50,443 nt of DNA. Source: Prevotella sp. Its GTDB lineage: Bacteria > Bacteroidota > Bacteroidia > Bacteroidales > Bacteroidaceae. The notes beneath the pieces were generated by a model that saw only the letters and a program-made list of their open reading frames with translations, ran no database searches and was not told the origin of the DNA. Within the stretch, counting starts at the first letter, position 1, and each line of letters opens with the position of its first letter. Position numbers and translations under genes: made by a program. The stretch covers positions 1 to 50,443 of the forward strand of contig JAFUUL010000005.1 in the NCBI GenBank assembly GCA_017483805.1, written 5' to 3'. Below, one piece after another: positions 1-7,509 of this stretch.

Positions 1-56
1 ATAAGTGATGAGTGAAAAGTGATGAGTGAAAAGTGATGAGTGAAAAGTGATGAACT
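1..56. repeat. 14-bp tandem repeat
   Basis: Three and a half copies of a 14-bp unit (AAGTGATGAGTGAA, starting at 3, 17, 31 and 45) run up to the start of the thioesterase gene. The same sequence occurs inverted inside the P-type ATPase gene at 10187-10212, so it is a dispersed simple repeat of this genome. No promoter is visible in the part of the region present here. Confidence 0.9.
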
Positions 57-809
57 ATGGATAAAGTAGGAAAATATGAGTTTATGGCCGAGCCGTTCCA
101 TTGCGACTTCTCTGGACGGCTCTTCATGGGCCATCTGGGCAACCACATGCTCAATGCGGCCGACTTCCATTCGTCGGCACGCGGCTTCGGCATGAAGTAT
201 CTCATGAGCATTCACCGCTCGTGGGTGCTCTCGCGACTGGCCATCGAGATGACGGAGATGCCACAGCAGTACACGCGCTTCAGCGTGGAGACGTGGGTGG
301 AGAGCGCCATGCGCTACTTCACCAGCCGAAACTTTGCCGTCGTAGGCGATGACGGTCATGCCTACGGCTACGGCCGCAGCATCTGGGCCATGATAGACAC
401 CGAGAGCCGCCAGCCCACGGACATCTATGCCATCGACAATGGTGCCATAGAGAACTGGATTGTGCAGGACAAGCCCTGTCCCATAGACAAGGGTGGGAGA
501 GTGAAGATGGCCGACGGGGCCGAACTCGTGCGCACCATCGACACATACTATAACGACGTAGACATCAACGGCCACATCAACAGCGTGAAGTACATTGAGC
601 ACGTGCTCGACCTATGGCCCCTCGACTGGTATCGCGAGCACGCCATTCGCCGCTTCGAGATAGCCTACGTGGCCGAGGCCCATGCCGGCGACCAACTGTC
701 GTTCTACCGCGAGGCCGATGCCGACGGTGCCTACTGCATACGCATCGTGCGTTCCGACGGCACCGAGTGCTGCCGCAGCAAGGTGTCGTTTACTCCGGTC
801 TCTGAGTGA
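57..809 (+). CDS. acyl-ACP thioesterase
   Basis: This cytoplasmic enzyme should hydrolyse fatty acyl-ACP to free fatty acid and ACP. The 250-residue length and double hot-dog layout match the bacterial FatA/FatB-like family (Acyl-ACP thioesterase). The C-terminal hot-dog half carries the signature DVDINGHINSVKY at about residues 167-179, which supplies the conserved Asp, Asn (N171) and His (H173). The N-terminal half (about 1-130) has the typical YEFMAEPFHCDFSGR opening. ATG at 57 directly follows a 14-bp tandem repeat and no clear Shine-Dalgarno is seen, which is common in Bacteroidetes. It converges on the DUF349 gene with a shared terminator between them. Family assignment is firm; chain-length preference cannot be read from sequence. 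Confidence 0.9.
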   Translation: MDKVGKYEFMAEPFHCDFSGRLFMGHLGNHMLNAADFHSSARGFGMKYLMSIHRSWVLSRLAIEMTEMPQQYTRFSVETWVESAMRYFTSRNFAVVGDDGHAYGYGRSIWAMIDTESRQPTDIYAIDNGAIENWIVQDKPCPIDKGGRVKMADGAELVRTIDTYYNDVDINGHINSVKYIEHVLDLWPLDWYREHAIRRFEIAYVAEAHAGDQLSFYREADADGAYCIRIVRSDGTECCRSKVSFTPVSE

Positions 810-819
810 TGATGATATG

Positions 820-858
820 AAGAGGGGGGCAGACCGCCAGCGGCCTGCCCCCTCTTTT
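820..858. terminator. bidirectional terminator
   Basis: Inverted arms AGAGGGGGGCAG (821-832) and CTGCCCCCTCTTTT (845-858) form a GC-rich hairpin with one unpaired G. It is flanked by A on the left and T on the right. It lies between the convergent thioesterase and DUF349 genes, so it can serve both strands. Confidence 0.85.
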
Positions 859-869
859 CTTTTATCCTT

Positions 870-2690
870 TTATTCCTTGCCAGCGTTCTCAGCGTCGATG
901 GCCTTGATCTTCTCCTTCACCAGTTGCAGGTCGTCCTTCAGTTTCTGCACCTTGCGGTTCATCTCGTCGATCAGGCTGTTGCCCTTCTTGCTGCTGACGC
1001 TCAGGAAGCCGAGGTTGTTCTCGTAGGTCTGAATCTCCTGCTTCAGGCTGTCGTACTGGCGCATCAGTCGGGCACGCTCGGTGTCCAGTGCACCCTCACC
1101 CCGTTCGGCCACCTGCTTCAGGTTGTCCTTGAACTTGCTGAGGCGACGCTTGGCCACGGAGATGTTCAGTTCCTTATACAGTCGGTCGAGCACCTCGTGG
1201 TACTCCTTGTAGAGTTTGTCCTTCTCCTTGAAGGGCACGTGGCCGATGGCGTTGTACTCCTCCACCAGGGCCTGCACCTTCTCCTGCAGGTCGTCGCCAC
1301 CCTCTTCGGCAATGGCCGATAGGCGGGCAATGACGTCGCGCTTCTTCTCCAGGTTGCCGTATTCCTCGGTGCGCTGTCCGGCACCGGCGGCATTGCGGGC
1401 CTCGAAGAACTTGTTGCAGGCAGCCAGGAACTCCTCCCACAGTTGGTCGCCCATCTTCTTGGGCACCATGCCGATGGTCTTCCATTCCTTCTGCAATGCT
1501 ATGAGTTTGTCGCTGGTAGAGCGCCATTCGGTGCTGTCCTGCAGGGCCTTGGCCTTCTCGATGAGTGCGCGCTTCTTCTCCACGTTCTCCTTGAAGGTGT
1601 CCTTCAGACTCTTGAAGTACTCGGCCTTGCGGGCGAAGAAGTCGTCGCAGGCGGCACGGAAGCGCTCGAAGATCTTCACGTTCATCTTCTGCGGGGCGAA
1701 GCCGATGGTCTTCCACTCCTGCTGCACCTCGATGATCTCCTGGGTGTGACGCTCCCAGTCGGCGCTGCCCTTGTTCTCCTCGGCGGCAATGGCCTCCACC
1801 TTCTCGCAGAGGGCCGTCTTGCGGGCCAGGTTCTCCTCCTCGCGGGCACGCAGGTCCTCGAAGTGCTGCTGGTGGCGCTTGTTGATGACGGTCGAGGCAG
1901 CCTTGAAGCGCTGCCATATCTCTTCGCGCAGGTCCTTGCTGACGGGACCTATCTCGCGGTACTCCTGATGCAGTTTCTGCAACTGGTGGAAGGCGCTGAT
2001 CACGTCTTCCTCGTCGGCCAGTTTCTCTGCGGCCTCGCATAGGCGCGTCTTGGCCTCCAGGTTCTTCCGGAAGTCCAGTTCGCGGGCCTCGCTGTTCAGT
2101 TTCAGCAGGTCGTAGAACTGCTCCACGTAGAGTTGGTAGTTGCGCCAGAGTTCGTTGGCACGCTCAGCAGGCACGGCCTTGATGTCGCGCCACTCCTGCT
2201 GCAGGGTCTTAAACTCCTGATATGTCTTGCTGGCCTCCTCGGGCGAGGTGACCATGGCCTTGATCTTCTCGATGATGTCCAGTTTCTTCTTGAGGTTCTC
2301 CTCCTTCTCGGCTTCCATCTCGCGGAACTGCTGCTGGCGGCGCTCCTTGATGATGCCCATCTCGGCCTTAAACACTTCCTCGTCTTCGTCGGGTGTGATT
2401 TGGTAAGCCTCCGGGTCGCCGCCTCCGTCGATATAGTCCTTCAACTTGGCTTCGCGCTCGGCAATGTGCAATTTGTAGAAGACGGTCTTCAGATACTCCA
2501 CCTCTTCCTTCTGGGGCTGCTCTTCGCCGTGGGCTATTTCCTTCACACGGTCCAGCACCTCCTGCTTGGTGGCGTAGGTCTTGCGTTCTTCCGCTGCTAC
2601 TTCGTTGCTTTCTACTTCAGGAGCCGTTGTCTCCTGGATAACCTCTTCTTGGTTCCCCGTTTCGAGGATGTTTTCTTGAGAGTCCATCAT
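870..2690 (-). CDS. DUF349 repeat protein
   Basis: A 606-residue, strongly charged, largely helical cytoplasmic protein of the Bacteroidetes DUF349 family; its function is unknown. An acidic N-terminal tail (about 1-40) is followed by five recognisable DUF349 units, each with the pattern L-x-x-E-[WY]-[RK]-x-I-x-x-x-[VA]-P and a following helix: LQQEWRDIKAVP, LHQEYREIGPVS, VQQEWKTIGFAP, LQKEWKTIGMVP and LVEEYNAIGHVP. The C-terminus is probably coiled coil. Two adjacent ATG codons (2690 and 2687) could start it. A TACCTTTG box at 2739-2746 gives a leader of about 40 nt, so the gene is probably monocistronic. No signal peptide or membrane segment is visible. Confidence 0.85.
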   Translation of the reverse strand: MMDSQENILETGNQEEVIQETTAPEVESNEVAAEERKTYATKQEVLDRVKEIAHGEEQPQKEEVEYLKTVFYKLHIAEREAKLKDYIDGGGDPEAYQITPDEDEEVFKAEMGIIKERRQQQFREMEAEKEENLKKKLDIIEKIKAMVTSPEEASKTYQEFKTLQQEWRDIKAVPAERANELWRNYQLYVEQFYDLLKLNSEARELDFRKNLEAKTRLCEAAEKLADEEDVISAFHQLQKLHQEYREIGPVSKDLREEIWQRFKAASTVINKRHQQHFEDLRAREEENLARKTALCEKVEAIAAEENKGSADWERHTQEIIEVQQEWKTIGFAPQKMNVKIFERFRAACDDFFARKAEYFKSLKDTFKENVEKKRALIEKAKALQDSTEWRSTSDKLIALQKEWKTIGMVPKKMGDQLWEEFLAACNKFFEARNAAGAGQRTEEYGNLEKKRDVIARLSAIAEEGGDDLQEKVQALVEEYNAIGHVPFKEKDKLYKEYHEVLDRLYKELNISVAKRRLSKFKDNLKQVAERGEGALDTERARLMRQYDSLKQEIQTYENNLGFLSVSSKKGNSLIDEMNRKVQKLKDDLQLVKEKIKAIDAENAGKE

Positions 2691-2738
2691 TTAACTGTTT
2701 TAAGTTACTGAATCGATTAGTTCATACAAATGAGGGTT

Positions 2739-2746
2739 CAAAGGTA
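2739..2746 (-). promoter_or_regulatory. -7 box of DUF349 gene
   Basis: TACCTTTG on the minus strand matches the Bacteroidetes -7 consensus and lies about 50 bases upstream of the start codons. Confidence 0.7.
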
Positions 2747-2751
2747 CGAAA

Positions 2752-2890
2752 AAAAGGTAAAAGGGTAAAATAGTAAAAAGGTAAAAGACGCCGCGTTTGC
2801 ATTATTTAACTATTCGCGCCGTCTTTTACCCCGTTTCACCTTTCTTTTTTCCCCTTTTACTTTTTTACCTTTTTACTTTTTTACCTTTAA
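2752..2890. repeat. GGTAAAA / TTTTACC repeat pair with hairpin
   Basis: A/G-rich repeats of the type AAAAGGTAAAA (2752-2790) face T/C-rich copies (2821-2890). The inner ends pair as GGTAAAAGACGCCGCG (2780-2795) with CGCGCCGTCTTTTACC (2815-2830), a strong stem, so the region probably ends corA transcription on the minus strand. The outer copy at 2853-2890 matches 17281-17318 at 37 of 38 bases. Apart from the DUF349 promoter, nothing else is seen in the 196-base gap. Confidence 0.8.
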
Positions 2891-3813
2891 ATAAGTCGTT
2901 TGTGTCGGAAGAACCACCAGGCCAGTCCTGCCGTGCCTACCGATATGATGAGTGCCAGCAGGAAGCCGAAGGGCTTCTCCTCCATGCCGTTGACCAGGTT
3001 CATGCCGAAGAGCGAGGCGATGAGCGTGGGGAACATCATGATGATGGTCACCGAGGTCAGCGTACGCATGACGGTGTTCATGTTGTTGTTGATGATGCTG
3101 CTGTAGGTGTCCATCGTCGACTCCAGGATGTCGGAGTAGATCGAGGTGGTCTCGCGGGCCTGCGTCATCTCGATGTTCACGTCCTCGATGAGGTCGGCGT
3201 CCAGTTCGTCGATCTGCAGTTTGAACTTCAGTTTCGACAGCAGCGTCTCGTTGCCGCGGATGGAGGTCTGGAAGTAAGTCAGTGAGTCCTGCAGGCGGCT
3301 GAGTCCGATGAGGCTCTCGTTGTTCACGTCCTGGTCCAGGTTGCGCTTGGCCTTGTCGATGAGCGAGTTGATCTGCTTCAGTCGCTTCAGGTACCACACG
3401 GCCGAGGAGAGGAACAGTCGGAAGATCATGTCCACGTGGTCCGTGAAGCCCACGCCGCGCTTCTGCTGGTAACTGACGAAGTCGATCATCATGTTCGTCT
3501 CGTAGTAGCACACCGTAATGGTCACGTCGCGCTTGTGGATGATGCCCAGGGGCACAGTGGTGTAGGGCGTGCGCGAGCGTACCTCCTTCACGTATGGTAT
3601 ACGCAGGATGATGAGCATCCAGCCGTCGTCGTACTCGTAGCGGGCACGCTCGTCGGTATCGCTGATGTCGCTGATGAAGTAGTCGGGTATGCCGAACTTC
3701 TCTTCCAGTTCACGCTGATCGTCTTCTGTCGGACACGTCACCTGTATCCAACAGTTGGGCTGCCACTTCTGGAGTTGGTTCAGCCCTTCTTGGGTGTTCC
3801 AATAGGTCTTCAT
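2887..3813 (-). CDS. corA: CorA-type Mg2+/Co2+ channel
   Basis: A 308-residue inner-membrane pentameric channel for Mg2+ (and Co2+/Ni2+). The long N-terminal cytoplasmic domain is rich in acidic and helical sequence. Two transmembrane segments lie at the C-terminus, and the family signature Gly-Met-Asn is at residues 270-272 (FGMNLVNG) at the end of TM1. The protein ends in basic residues (RHKRLI), as expected for a cytoplasmic tail. I chose ATG 3813, not the longer open frame reaching 3984, because the perfect Shine-Dalgarno GGAGG lies 10 bases upstream and the promoter at 3954-3961 is downstream of the longer start. The leader carries a short ORF and a hairpin that hides the ribosome site, so translation is probably regulated. 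Confidence 0.92.
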   Translation of the reverse strand: MKTYWNTQEGLNQLQKWQPNCWIQVTCPTEDDQRELEEKFGIPDYFISDISDTDERARYEYDDGWMLIILRIPYVKEVRSRTPYTTVPLGIIHKRDVTITVCYYETNMMIDFVSYQQKRGVGFTDHVDMIFRLFLSSAVWYLKRLKQINSLIDKAKRNLDQDVNNESLIGLSRLQDSLTYFQTSIRGNETLLSKLKFKLQIDELDADLIEDVNIEMTQARETTSIYSDILESTMDTYSSIINNNMNTVMRTLTSVTIIMMFPTLIASLFGMNLVNGMEEKPFGFLLALIISVGTAGLAWWFFRHKRLI

Positions 3814-3947
3814 TGTTGCTAATCCTCCGCAAAAGGTTTCTGGCCAGAGGATTAGCAGTGCGATGTTGTCTGCCGATTCCTCCCGCCTAATGTTTGTTAC
3901 TATCCGCCGGGTAATCGTCCATAATTTTGTTACTATTTTGGTTATTT
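3814..3947 (-). promoter_or_regulatory. corA leader with SD-sequestering hairpin
   Basis: Transcription from the TACCTTTG box should start near 3947, giving an untranslated leader of about 135 nt. On the minus strand TGCTAATCCTC (3847-3857) pairs perfectly with GAGGATTAGCA (3817-3827), an 11-bp stem with a 19-nt loop that contains most of the corA Shine-Dalgarno (GGAGG, 3824-3828). Upstream, GAGGA (3878-3882) could pair with TCCTC of the sequestering arm and free the ribosome site. The structure is seen directly in the sequence; switch behaviour is inference. Confidence 0.65.
3887..3922 (-). CDS. putative corA leader peptide (11 aa)
   Basis: ATG at 3922 lies about 25 nt from the predicted transcription start and opens an 11-codon frame, MDDYPADSNKH, which stops at 3887-3889, about 30 nt before the sequestering hairpin. 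The peptide is acidic and has an early proline. In enterobacteria the mgtL leader peptide (acidic and Pro-rich) controls mgtA because ribosomes stall or drop off on such codons when Mg2+ is low. The resemblance is in arrangement only; no homology is claimed. No Shine-Dalgarno is visible, so translation is unproven. Confidence 0.35.
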   Translation of the reverse strand: MDDYPADSNKH

Positions 3948-3953
3948 CGGGTG

Positions 3954-3985
3954 CAAAGGTAAGAAAAAAACGCAGATTTGCCAAA
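3954..3985 (-). promoter_or_regulatory. corA promoter
   Basis: The -7 box TACCTTTG (3954-3961) has a -33 TTTG (3982-3985) 20 bases upstream. The -33 element is located in the loop of the pepD terminator hairpin, so terminator and promoter share the same DNA. Confidence 0.7.
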
Positions 3986-4002
3986 CAAATCTGCGTTTTT
4001 TT
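3964..4002. terminator. perfect 17-bp terminator hairpin
   Basis: AAAAAAACGCAGATTTG (3964-3980) and its exact complement (3986-4002) flank a 5-base loop CCAAA. A/T runs at both ends make it an intrinsic terminator in either direction. It lies just after the pepD stop codon on the minus strand. Confidence 0.92.
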
Positions 4003-4017
4003 CTCGTTCCTCGAAGA

Positions 4018-5478
4018 TTACTTCTCGGGTACATCCTCCAGCGTCTTCTTCAGGAGTTCCCAGAAGGGGGCCACGGTGGCGATGAGGGCGCGCTCGGTGG
4101 TGGTGTGGGGCGACTTCATCGTGGGGCCGAGAGAGACCACATCGAGCCAGGGGTACTTGCCCAGGATGACGGAGCACTCCAGACCTGCATGGTCCACCTG
4201 GATGATGCCGTCCTCGCCGAAGAGCGTCTTATATTTCTTCAGCAGCAGGTGCAGGATCTCTGAGTCGGGGTTGGGGTCCCAGCCGCCATACGAGCCTGCG
4301 GTCTCCACCTTCATGCCGGCCATGGAGAAGCAACTCTCCAGCATGCCCACGACGTAGGCCTTCATGTCCTCACGGCTGGAGCGGGCCAGAATCTTGATGG
4401 CGGCCTTGCCCTCGCCGATGTTGATGATGGCGAGGTTGGAACTGGTCTCAACGACGCTGGGGTAGGCGGGGATGAAGCGGATGACGCCGTCGTGGCAGGC
4501 GAAGATGGCGTCGATCAGGTTGTCTTGTATCTCGGCGGGCACCTCCTTCTGCGGCGTGGCCACCTCTTCGACGGTCAGTTCGATGCCCTGCGGCTCGATG
4601 AGTTTGAACTCGTCGTTGAAGGTCTCTTTCCAGTCGTCGGCGATCTCCTTCAGGGCGGCGATGTTCTCCTTGGGCAGCGTCAGCACGGCCTCGGCCTTGA
4701 AGGGGATGGCGTTGCGCATGTTGCCACCCTGCCAGCAGGCCAGACGGGCCTCGGTCTCGGCGATGGCCTCGCGCACCACCTGTACCAGCAGTTTGTTGGC
4801 GTTGGCGCGACCCTCGTTGATCTCCAGTCCGCTGTGGCCGCCGCGCAGGCCCTTCACGGTCACGCGGACGGCAGCATCCTCTGGGTCGGTGTCAGCCTCC
4901 TGATAGTCGAGCGTAGCGGTGACGTCGATGCCGCCGGCCGAGCCGATGACGAACTTGCCCCAGTGCTCTGAGTCGAGGTTCATCAGGATATCGCCCTGCA
5001 GTTCGCCCTCAGGCAGTTCGTTGGCACCATACATGCCCGTCTCCTCGTCGCGAGTGACCAGGGCGTCGATGGGGCCGTGCTTCAGGGTCTTGTCCTCCAT
5101 GATGGCCATGATGGCGGCTACGCCCAGGCCGTTGTCGGCTCCCAGCGTGGTGCCTGTAGCCTTGACCCACTCGCCGTCGATCCAGGGCTGGATGGGGTCG
5201 GTCTCGAAGTTATGGGTCGACTCGGGTGTCTTCTGCGGCACCATGTCCATGTGGGCTTGCAGGATGACGCCCTTCCTGTTCTCGTAGCCAGGTGTGGCGG
5301 GTTTGCGGAAGTGGATGTTGCCAGCGGGGTCTTTGACGGCATACACGCCAGCCTCGCGGCCGAAGTCGAGCAGGAACTGCTGTATTTTCTCAAGATGTCC
5401 GCTGGGACGCGGAATCTGTGTCAACTTGTAGAAATTGCGCCAGATGCATTCCGGCTTCAGGTTCTGAATGTCACTCAT
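4018..5478 (-). CDS. pepD: aminoacyl-histidine dipeptidase PepD
   Basis: A cytoplasmic di-zinc peptidase of family M20C that splits Xaa-His dipeptides such as carnosine. The 486-residue length equals that of E. coli PepD. Metal-site motifs are visible: LQAHMDMV (H76, D78), the bridging Asp in GADNGLG (D115), the catalytic Glu pair in RDEETGM (about 145-146), Asp in NLDSEHW (about 169), and a C-terminal His in SPHTTTERAL. The lid domain lies between about 200 and 400. The gene follows the flippase-like gene with an 18-base gap and no promoter box between them, so the two are probably cotranscribed. The perfect hairpin at 3964-4002 ends the unit. Confidence 0.93.
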   Translation of the reverse strand: MSDIQNLKPECIWRNFYKLTQIPRPSGHLEKIQQFLLDFGREAGVYAVKDPAGNIHFRKPATPGYENRKGVILQAHMDMVPQKTPESTHNFETDPIQPWIDGEWVKATGTTLGADNGLGVAAIMAIMEDKTLKHGPIDALVTRDEETGMYGANELPEGELQGDILMNLDSEHWGKFVIGSAGGIDVTATLDYQEADTDPEDAAVRVTVKGLRGGHSGLEINEGRANANKLLVQVVREAIAETEARLACWQGGNMRNAIPFKAEAVLTLPKENIAALKEIADDWKETFNDEFKLIEPQGIELTVEEVATPQKEVPAEIQDNLIDAIFACHDGVIRFIPAYPSVVETSSNLAIINIGEGKAAIKILARSSREDMKAYVVGMLESCFSMAGMKVETAGSYGGWDPNPDSEILHLLLKKYKTLFGEDGIIQVDHAGLECSVILGKYPWLDVVSLGPTMKSPHTTTERALIATVAPFWELLKKTLEDVPEK

Positions 5479-5496
5479 AATGCTATTGTTTTAGGG

Positions 5497-6474
5497 TTAA
5501 ACTTTTTTTGTAAAATTCAGCGAAATCCATGCCCATACGCCCAAGAGGATGACCAGCATGGTCTGCACGGTGTGGACGATGAGCACGAAGTAGAGAGCCT
5601 GCGTGTCGGCCACACCGTAGAGGATGAGCATGGTCTTCACGGCGAAGTGCCAGGGGCCGGCACCGTTGGGCGTGGGCACGATGACGGCTATGCTGCCCAC
5701 CACGAACGTCACCATCGCGCACCCCAGACCCAAGTCTGAGGTGAAGTCGAAGCAGAAGAACGTCAAGTAGTAGTGCAGGAAATAACTTAGCCAGATGCCG
5801 ACGGTGAACAGCAGGAAGAGCGGCAGGTTCTTCACATCCTTCAGCGAGATAATGCCCTGCCAGATGCCGCTGATGGTGGCCTTCACCTTATTATATATAG
5901 AGAGGCGACGCAGCAGGAAATGCAGCAGGATGAGCACGGCCACGCCGCAGACGGCCGTCACCAGATAGCCCGTCAGCGAGAACGAAGCCAGGATGCCGTC
6001 GATGGTCGTGCCCGTCTGCTGGAAGAAGGTGCCGAAGATGCTCATCTCCAGCAGCAGGGTGGTGACGGTGATGAGCAGTACCAGCAGCGAGTCGATGGCG
6101 CGCTCGGTGACCACGGTGCCCAGGGCCTTGGGAAACGACACGCCGTCCCACCGCTTGAGCACGCCGCAGCGGGTGAACTCGCCGATGCGCGGCACTACCA
6201 GCGATGCGGCATAACTGAGGAACACCGAGTTGACGCTGACCGACTGTCGCGGCTTCTCGCCCAGGGGCTCCAGCGTCTGCCGCCAGCGCCATCCGCGCAG
6301 GGCCTGCGCCAGTATGCCGAAGGGGAACGACAGCAGCATCCACGTCCAGTTCATCTCGTGCAGCATCACGTGGCGGATGCTCTGGAAGTCGAAGTCGCGA
6401 TACATCCAATAGAGGATGGAGCCGCCCAGTATGAGCGGCAACAAGACCTTTGCTATCGACTGCAGATGCTTCAT
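5497..6474 (-). CDS. UPF0104 / LPG-synthase-type membrane protein
   Basis: A 325-residue polytopic inner-membrane protein of the family annotated as lysylphosphatidylglycerol synthase transmembrane region (UPF0104, flippase-like). About eight hydrophobic segments are visible. Family landmarks include the RGWRWR segment near residue 60, VPRIGEFTRCGVLKRW (about 95-110) and the C-terminal VPTPNGAGPWHFAV. The soluble aminoacyl-transferase domain of true MprF is absent, so this is the stand-alone transporter-like form whose substrate is unknown. ATG 6474 lies only about 7 bases from the -7 box at 6482-6490, so the mRNA would be nearly leaderless. It is probably cotranscribed with pepD. Confidence 0.8.
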   Translation of the reverse strand: MKHLQSIAKVLLPLILGGSILYWMYRDFDFQSIRHVMLHEMNWTWMLLSFPFGILAQALRGWRWRQTLEPLGEKPRQSVSVNSVFLSYAASLVVPRIGEFTRCGVLKRWDGVSFPKALGTVVTERAIDSLLVLLITVTTLLLEMSIFGTFFQQTGTTIDGILASFSLTGYLVTAVCGVAVLILLHFLLRRLSIYNKVKATISGIWQGIISLKDVKNLPLFLLFTVGIWLSYFLHYYLTFFCFDFTSDLGLGCAMVTFVVGSIAVIVPTPNGAGPWHFAVKTMLILYGVADTQALYFVLIVHTVQTMLVILLGVWAWISLNFTKKV

Positions 6475-6480
6475 TGCAAC

Positions 6481-6490
6481 GGCAAAGGTA
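6481..6490 (-). promoter_or_regulatory. -7 box, flippase-like gene
   Basis: TACCTTTGCC on the minus strand ends 7 bases before the start codon, which implies a transcript with almost no 5' leader. It diverges from the rsmA promoter. Confidence 0.65.
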
Positions 6491-6549
6491 CGAAATTAAA
6501 GTGAAAAGTGTTGTCCTTTAACTCCCTTTAACGCCATGATGCGCAATAA

Positions 6550-6594
6550 TTCTTAATTCTTAATTCTTAATTTCTTAATTTCTTTGTACCTTTG
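6550..6594 (+). promoter_or_regulatory. rsmA promoter with TTCTTAA repeat
   Basis: The -7 box TACCTTTG is at 6587-6594 and the ATG follows at 6603, so the mRNA is again nearly leaderless. Directly upstream are four tandem copies of a TTCTTAAT-type unit (about 6550-6582), which occupy the -33 region. Confidence 0.7.
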
Positions 6595-6602
6595 CACCCA
6601 AG

Positions 6603-7403
6603 ATGAGACAAGTAAGACCCAAGAAGAACCTCGGTCAGCACTTCCTGACCGACCTGACGATAGCCCGTCGCATTGCCGATACGGTGGATGCCTGTCCTGA
6701 CCTGCCCGTGCTCGAGGTGGGGCCTGGCATGGGTGTGATGACCCAGTTTCTGGCCGAGAAGCCTCGTCCGCTGCGCGTTGTTGAGATTGACAGCGAGAGT
6801 GTGGAGTATCTCTACGAGCATTTCCCTCGCCTGCACGACAACATCATCGGCGAGGACTTCCTGCGCATGGACCTGCGGACGCTGTTCGACGGGGGGCAGT
6901 TTGTGCTGACTGGCAACTATCCCTACGACATCTCGTCGCAGATATTCTTCAAGATGCTCGACAACCGCGACCTCATACCCTGCTGCACGGGCATGATTCA
7001 GCGCGAGGTGGCCCTGCGCATGGCCTCGCAGCCAGGCACTAAGGCCTACGGCATCCTGTCGGTGCTCATTCAGGCGTGGTACGATGTGGAGTATCTCTTC
7101 ACCGTCGAGCCCTCGGTCTTCAATCCGCCGCCCAAGGTGCAGAGTGCCGTCATCCGCATGACGCGCAACCAGGTGGAACGCCTGGGTTGCGATGAGGATC
7201 TCTTCAAGCGGGTGGTGAAGACCACCTTCAACCAAAGGCGCAAGATGCTGCGCGTGTCGCTGCGCCAGATGCTCTCCCAGGAGGCCCTGCTCAGCCTCCA
7301 GTCGTCCGACTTCATGACCATGCGCCCAGAGCAACTCACCATCGCCCAGTTTGTGGAACTGACAAACATGGTGTCGGAGGTGCTGTTTACGGGCACAAAG
7401 TGA
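6603..7403 (+). CDS. rsmA: 16S rRNA dimethyladenosine transferase RsmA (KsgA)
   Basis: The enzyme adds two methyl groups to each of two adjacent adenosines (A1518, A1519 in E. coli numbering) in the 3' hairpin of 16S rRNA during late 30S assembly. The 266 residues show the family order: KKNLGQHFL (7-15), the SAM-binding motif LEVGPGMG (37-44), the acidic motif EIDSESVEYL (61-70) and the catalytic motif GNYPYDIS (104-111), where Bacteroidetes use NYPY in place of NLPY. A C-terminal helical domain follows, with the conserved TTFNQRRKMLR. The ATG lies 8 bases after the -7 box. It is probably monocistronic. Confidence 0.95.
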   Translation: MRQVRPKKNLGQHFLTDLTIARRIADTVDACPDLPVLEVGPGMGVMTQFLAEKPRPLRVVEIDSESVEYLYEHFPRLHDNIIGEDFLRMDLRTLFDGGQFVLTGNYPYDISSQIFFKMLDNRDLIPCCTGMIQREVALRMASQPGTKAYGILSVLIQAWYDVEYLFTVEPSVFNPPPKVQSAVIRMTRNQVERLGCDEDLFKRVVKTTFNQRRKMLRVSLRQMLSQEALLSLQSSDFMTMRPEQLTIAQFVELTNMVSEVLFTGTK

Positions 7404-7498
7404 TTGTGTTCGGACACAGACGCTTGATTTGCGTCAATAATAACGCCTTTTTTTGACGAAAATCGAAGGTAAGTGATACAACTTATCGGAATTCGTCG
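7404..7498 (+). other. rsmA 3' region
   Basis: A weak hairpin GACGC (7419-7423) / GCGTC (7431-7435) is followed 12 bases later by a run of seven T. It may end rsmA transcription. Nothing else is recognised before the promoter at 7499. Confidence 0.3.
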
Positions 7499-7506
7499 TA
7501 CCTTTG
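7499..7506 (+). promoter_or_regulatory. -7 box of putative small RNA
   Basis: TACCTTTG followed by CA matches the consensus exactly. No ORF starts downstream on this strand before a terminator, so the box probably drives a non-coding transcript. Confidence 0.7.
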
Positions 7507-7509
7507 CAT

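Noticed and set aside
1443-2042. 199-codon forward ORF opposite the DUF349 gene
   Set aside because: Shadow of a GC-rich, repetitive coding sequence; no start signals, and a Leu/Val-rich composition typical of antisense frames.
3814-3984. Longer N-terminus for CorA (57 extra codons)
   Set aside because: The extra start lies upstream of the promoter, and a strong Shine-Dalgarno precedes ATG 3813.
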